Part shown: piece by piece, positions 4,772 to 5,467 of the stretch
Position numbering within the stretch: the stretch's first letter is position 1
Layout of the letters: each line of letters opens with the position of its first letter
Assembly: GCA_031553675.1 (NCBI GenBank)
Contig: JAVBLF010000051.1
Span: forward strand, 1 to 5,467
Direction: 5' to 3'
Length of the DNA stretch: 5,467 bases
From: JAVBLF01 sp031553675
GTDB lineage: Bacteria > Bacillota > Clostridia > Christensenellales > CALWSW01
Made by a program: the position numbers and the translations under genes
Notes under the pieces: model-generated
The model's input: only the letters and a program-made list of their open reading frames with translations
What the model was told of the DNA's origin: nothing
Database searches by the model: none

Positions 4772-5380
4772 ATGGGCAACATCGAGCTCTTCGACCAGAT
4801 CGCGGCGCACTACGACACACCCGAACGGGTTCGCGTCGCAAAAGCCGCCGCCGACGCCTTGCGATCGCGCATATCGGGCGCGTCGGGGCGTACGGCCATC
4901 GATTTCGGCTGCGGCACGGGGCTGATCGGTTTCGAGTTGCGCGACTGTTTCGACGCGATCACCTTCGTCGACGCATCGCAGGCGATGGTCGATCGCGTGA
5001 GGCAAACGATCGATGCGAAGGGCATAGCGTCGGCCAGCGCCGTCTGTGCCGACGTGACGGTGGCATGCCCGCAAGACCTTCGCGCCGATTCCATCATGGC
5101 CGTACAGGTGCTGCTCCACATCCGAGACACCGAAGCCCTGCTTCAATGCCTCTACGGCATGCTCCACCCCGGCGGGCATCTTTTGATCGTCGATTACGAT
5201 CGAAATGAGTCGGTTCAATCCGAGCTGATCCACCCCGGCTTCGAGCAGGCGGAACTCCGCGCGATGCTAAAGCGCGTGGGCTTTGCCCATGTCGAATCTG
5301 CTACTTTCTACAGCGGTGAAAAGCTCCTGATGAATTGCGACGCTTCGCTGTTCTGGCTCGATGCCGTCAGGGGCGCTTGA
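4772..5380 (+). CDS. Class I SAM-dependent methyltransferase
   Basis: This 202-residue soluble protein has the class I methyltransferase fold. Motif I is IDFGCGTG (43-50), which binds S-adenosylmethionine. An acidic residue, Asp67 in FVDAS, ends the second strand and should contact the ribose. AVQVLLHI (110-117) corresponds to motif IV in small-molecule (UbiE/Methyltransf_11-like) enzymes, and LHPGGHLLIVDYD (131-143) to the post-motif GG turn and fifth strand. The N-terminal FDQIAAHYDTPER segment is typical of this group. The methyl acceptor cannot be read from sequence. The ATG follows the AIM24 stop by ten bases, with a weak GGGGG site (4763-4767), so translational coupling is likely. A terminator begins 12 bases after the stop. 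The fold assignment is very secure, the substrate unknown. Confidence 0.92.
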   Translation: MGNIELFDQIAAHYDTPERVRVAKAAADALRSRISGASGRTAIDFGCGTGLIGFELRDCFDAITFVDASQAMVDRVRQTIDAKGIASASAVCADVTVACPQDLRADSIMAVQVLLHIRDTEALLQCLYGMLHPGGHLLIVDYDRNESVQSELIHPGFEQAELRAMLKRVGFAHVESATFYSGEKLLMNCDASLFWLDAVRGA

Positions 5381-5392
5381 ACGGGAAGATGC

Positions 5393-5419
5393 AAAAGAGT
5401 GGCGCGAAACCACTCTTTT
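5393..5419. terminator. Intrinsic terminator after the methyltransferase gene, probably bidirectional
   Basis: AAAAGAGTGG (5393-5402) pairs perfectly with CCACTCTTTT (5410-5419) around a seven-base CGCGAAA loop, giving a 10-bp stem with four terminal T residues on either strand. It could therefore also stop a gene arriving from the right on the minus strand. Confidence 0.85.
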
Positions 5420-5422
5420 GTG

Positions 5423-5467
5423 CTATTTTCCCTTTTCGTGCCCGCTGCTGTGCGTGCCGATGTGCTT
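5423..5467 (-). CDS. Possible C-terminal tail of a convergent minus-strand gene
   Basis: Read on the minus strand from the right edge, a frame encodes KHIGTHSSGHEKGK and then stops at TAG (5425-5423), four bases before the bidirectional terminator. A hydrophilic, lysine-rich tail directly before a terminator is what the end of a gene looks like, and the arrangement repeats the convergent layout at 841-1174. Only 14 residues are visible, so no product can be assigned, and other frames are also open over this short span. Confidence 0.3.
   Translation of the reverse strand, partial: KHIGTHSSGHEKGK

Overview
The window looks like a chromosomal segment of a G+C-rich anaerobic member of the Bacillota, probably class Clostridia. 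Four things point there: a 56-residue clostridial-type 2[4Fe-4S] ferredoxin, strong purine-rich Shine-Dalgarno sites (AGGAGG, GGAGG, AAGGAG), compact A-stem/T-tail intrinsic terminators, and a tiny holin-like toxin-type membrane peptide of a kind known mainly from Gram-positive bacteria. No genus can be named from this sequence alone. There are no rRNA, tRNA, CRISPR or insertion sequences.

Layout. 1-648: the last 215 codons of a rhamnulokinase-type FGGY sugar kinase, entering from the left edge. 649-840: a regulatory gap with short direct and inverted repeats, two candidate promoters and a hairpin near the predicted transcript start. 841-1011: ferredoxin, closed by a near-symmetric bidirectional terminator (1019-1045). 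1085-1174, minus strand: a 29-residue single-pass membrane peptide with a TTG start, converging on the ferredoxin and sharing its terminator. 1175-1464: a divergent promoter region. 1465-3872: a two-gene operon of a zinc-type medium-chain dehydrogenase resembling L-sorbose-1-phosphate reductase and a short-chain dehydrogenase resembling sorbitol-6-phosphate 2-dehydrogenase, ended by a terminator at 3954-3980. 4081-5380: a second two-gene operon of an AIM24/TIGR00266 family protein and a class I SAM-dependent methyltransferase, ended by a terminator at 5393-5419. The last 45 bases may be the C-terminal end of a convergent minus-strand gene.

How the genes may work together. The two dehydrogenases can form a pathway: ketose 1-phosphate to hexitol 6-phosphate to fructose 6-phosphate, as in L-sorbose catabolism. 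No phosphotransferase system is visible, but a rhamnulokinase-type kinase lies about 0.8 kb upstream, so phosphorylation by a kinase is a possible entry step (inference). The ferredoxin is probably a general electron carrier with its own promoter. The AIM24/methyltransferase pair has no evident link to sugar metabolism. The features most worth following up are the hidden 29-residue toxin-like peptide and the roughly 105-residue N-terminal extension on the short-chain dehydrogenase.
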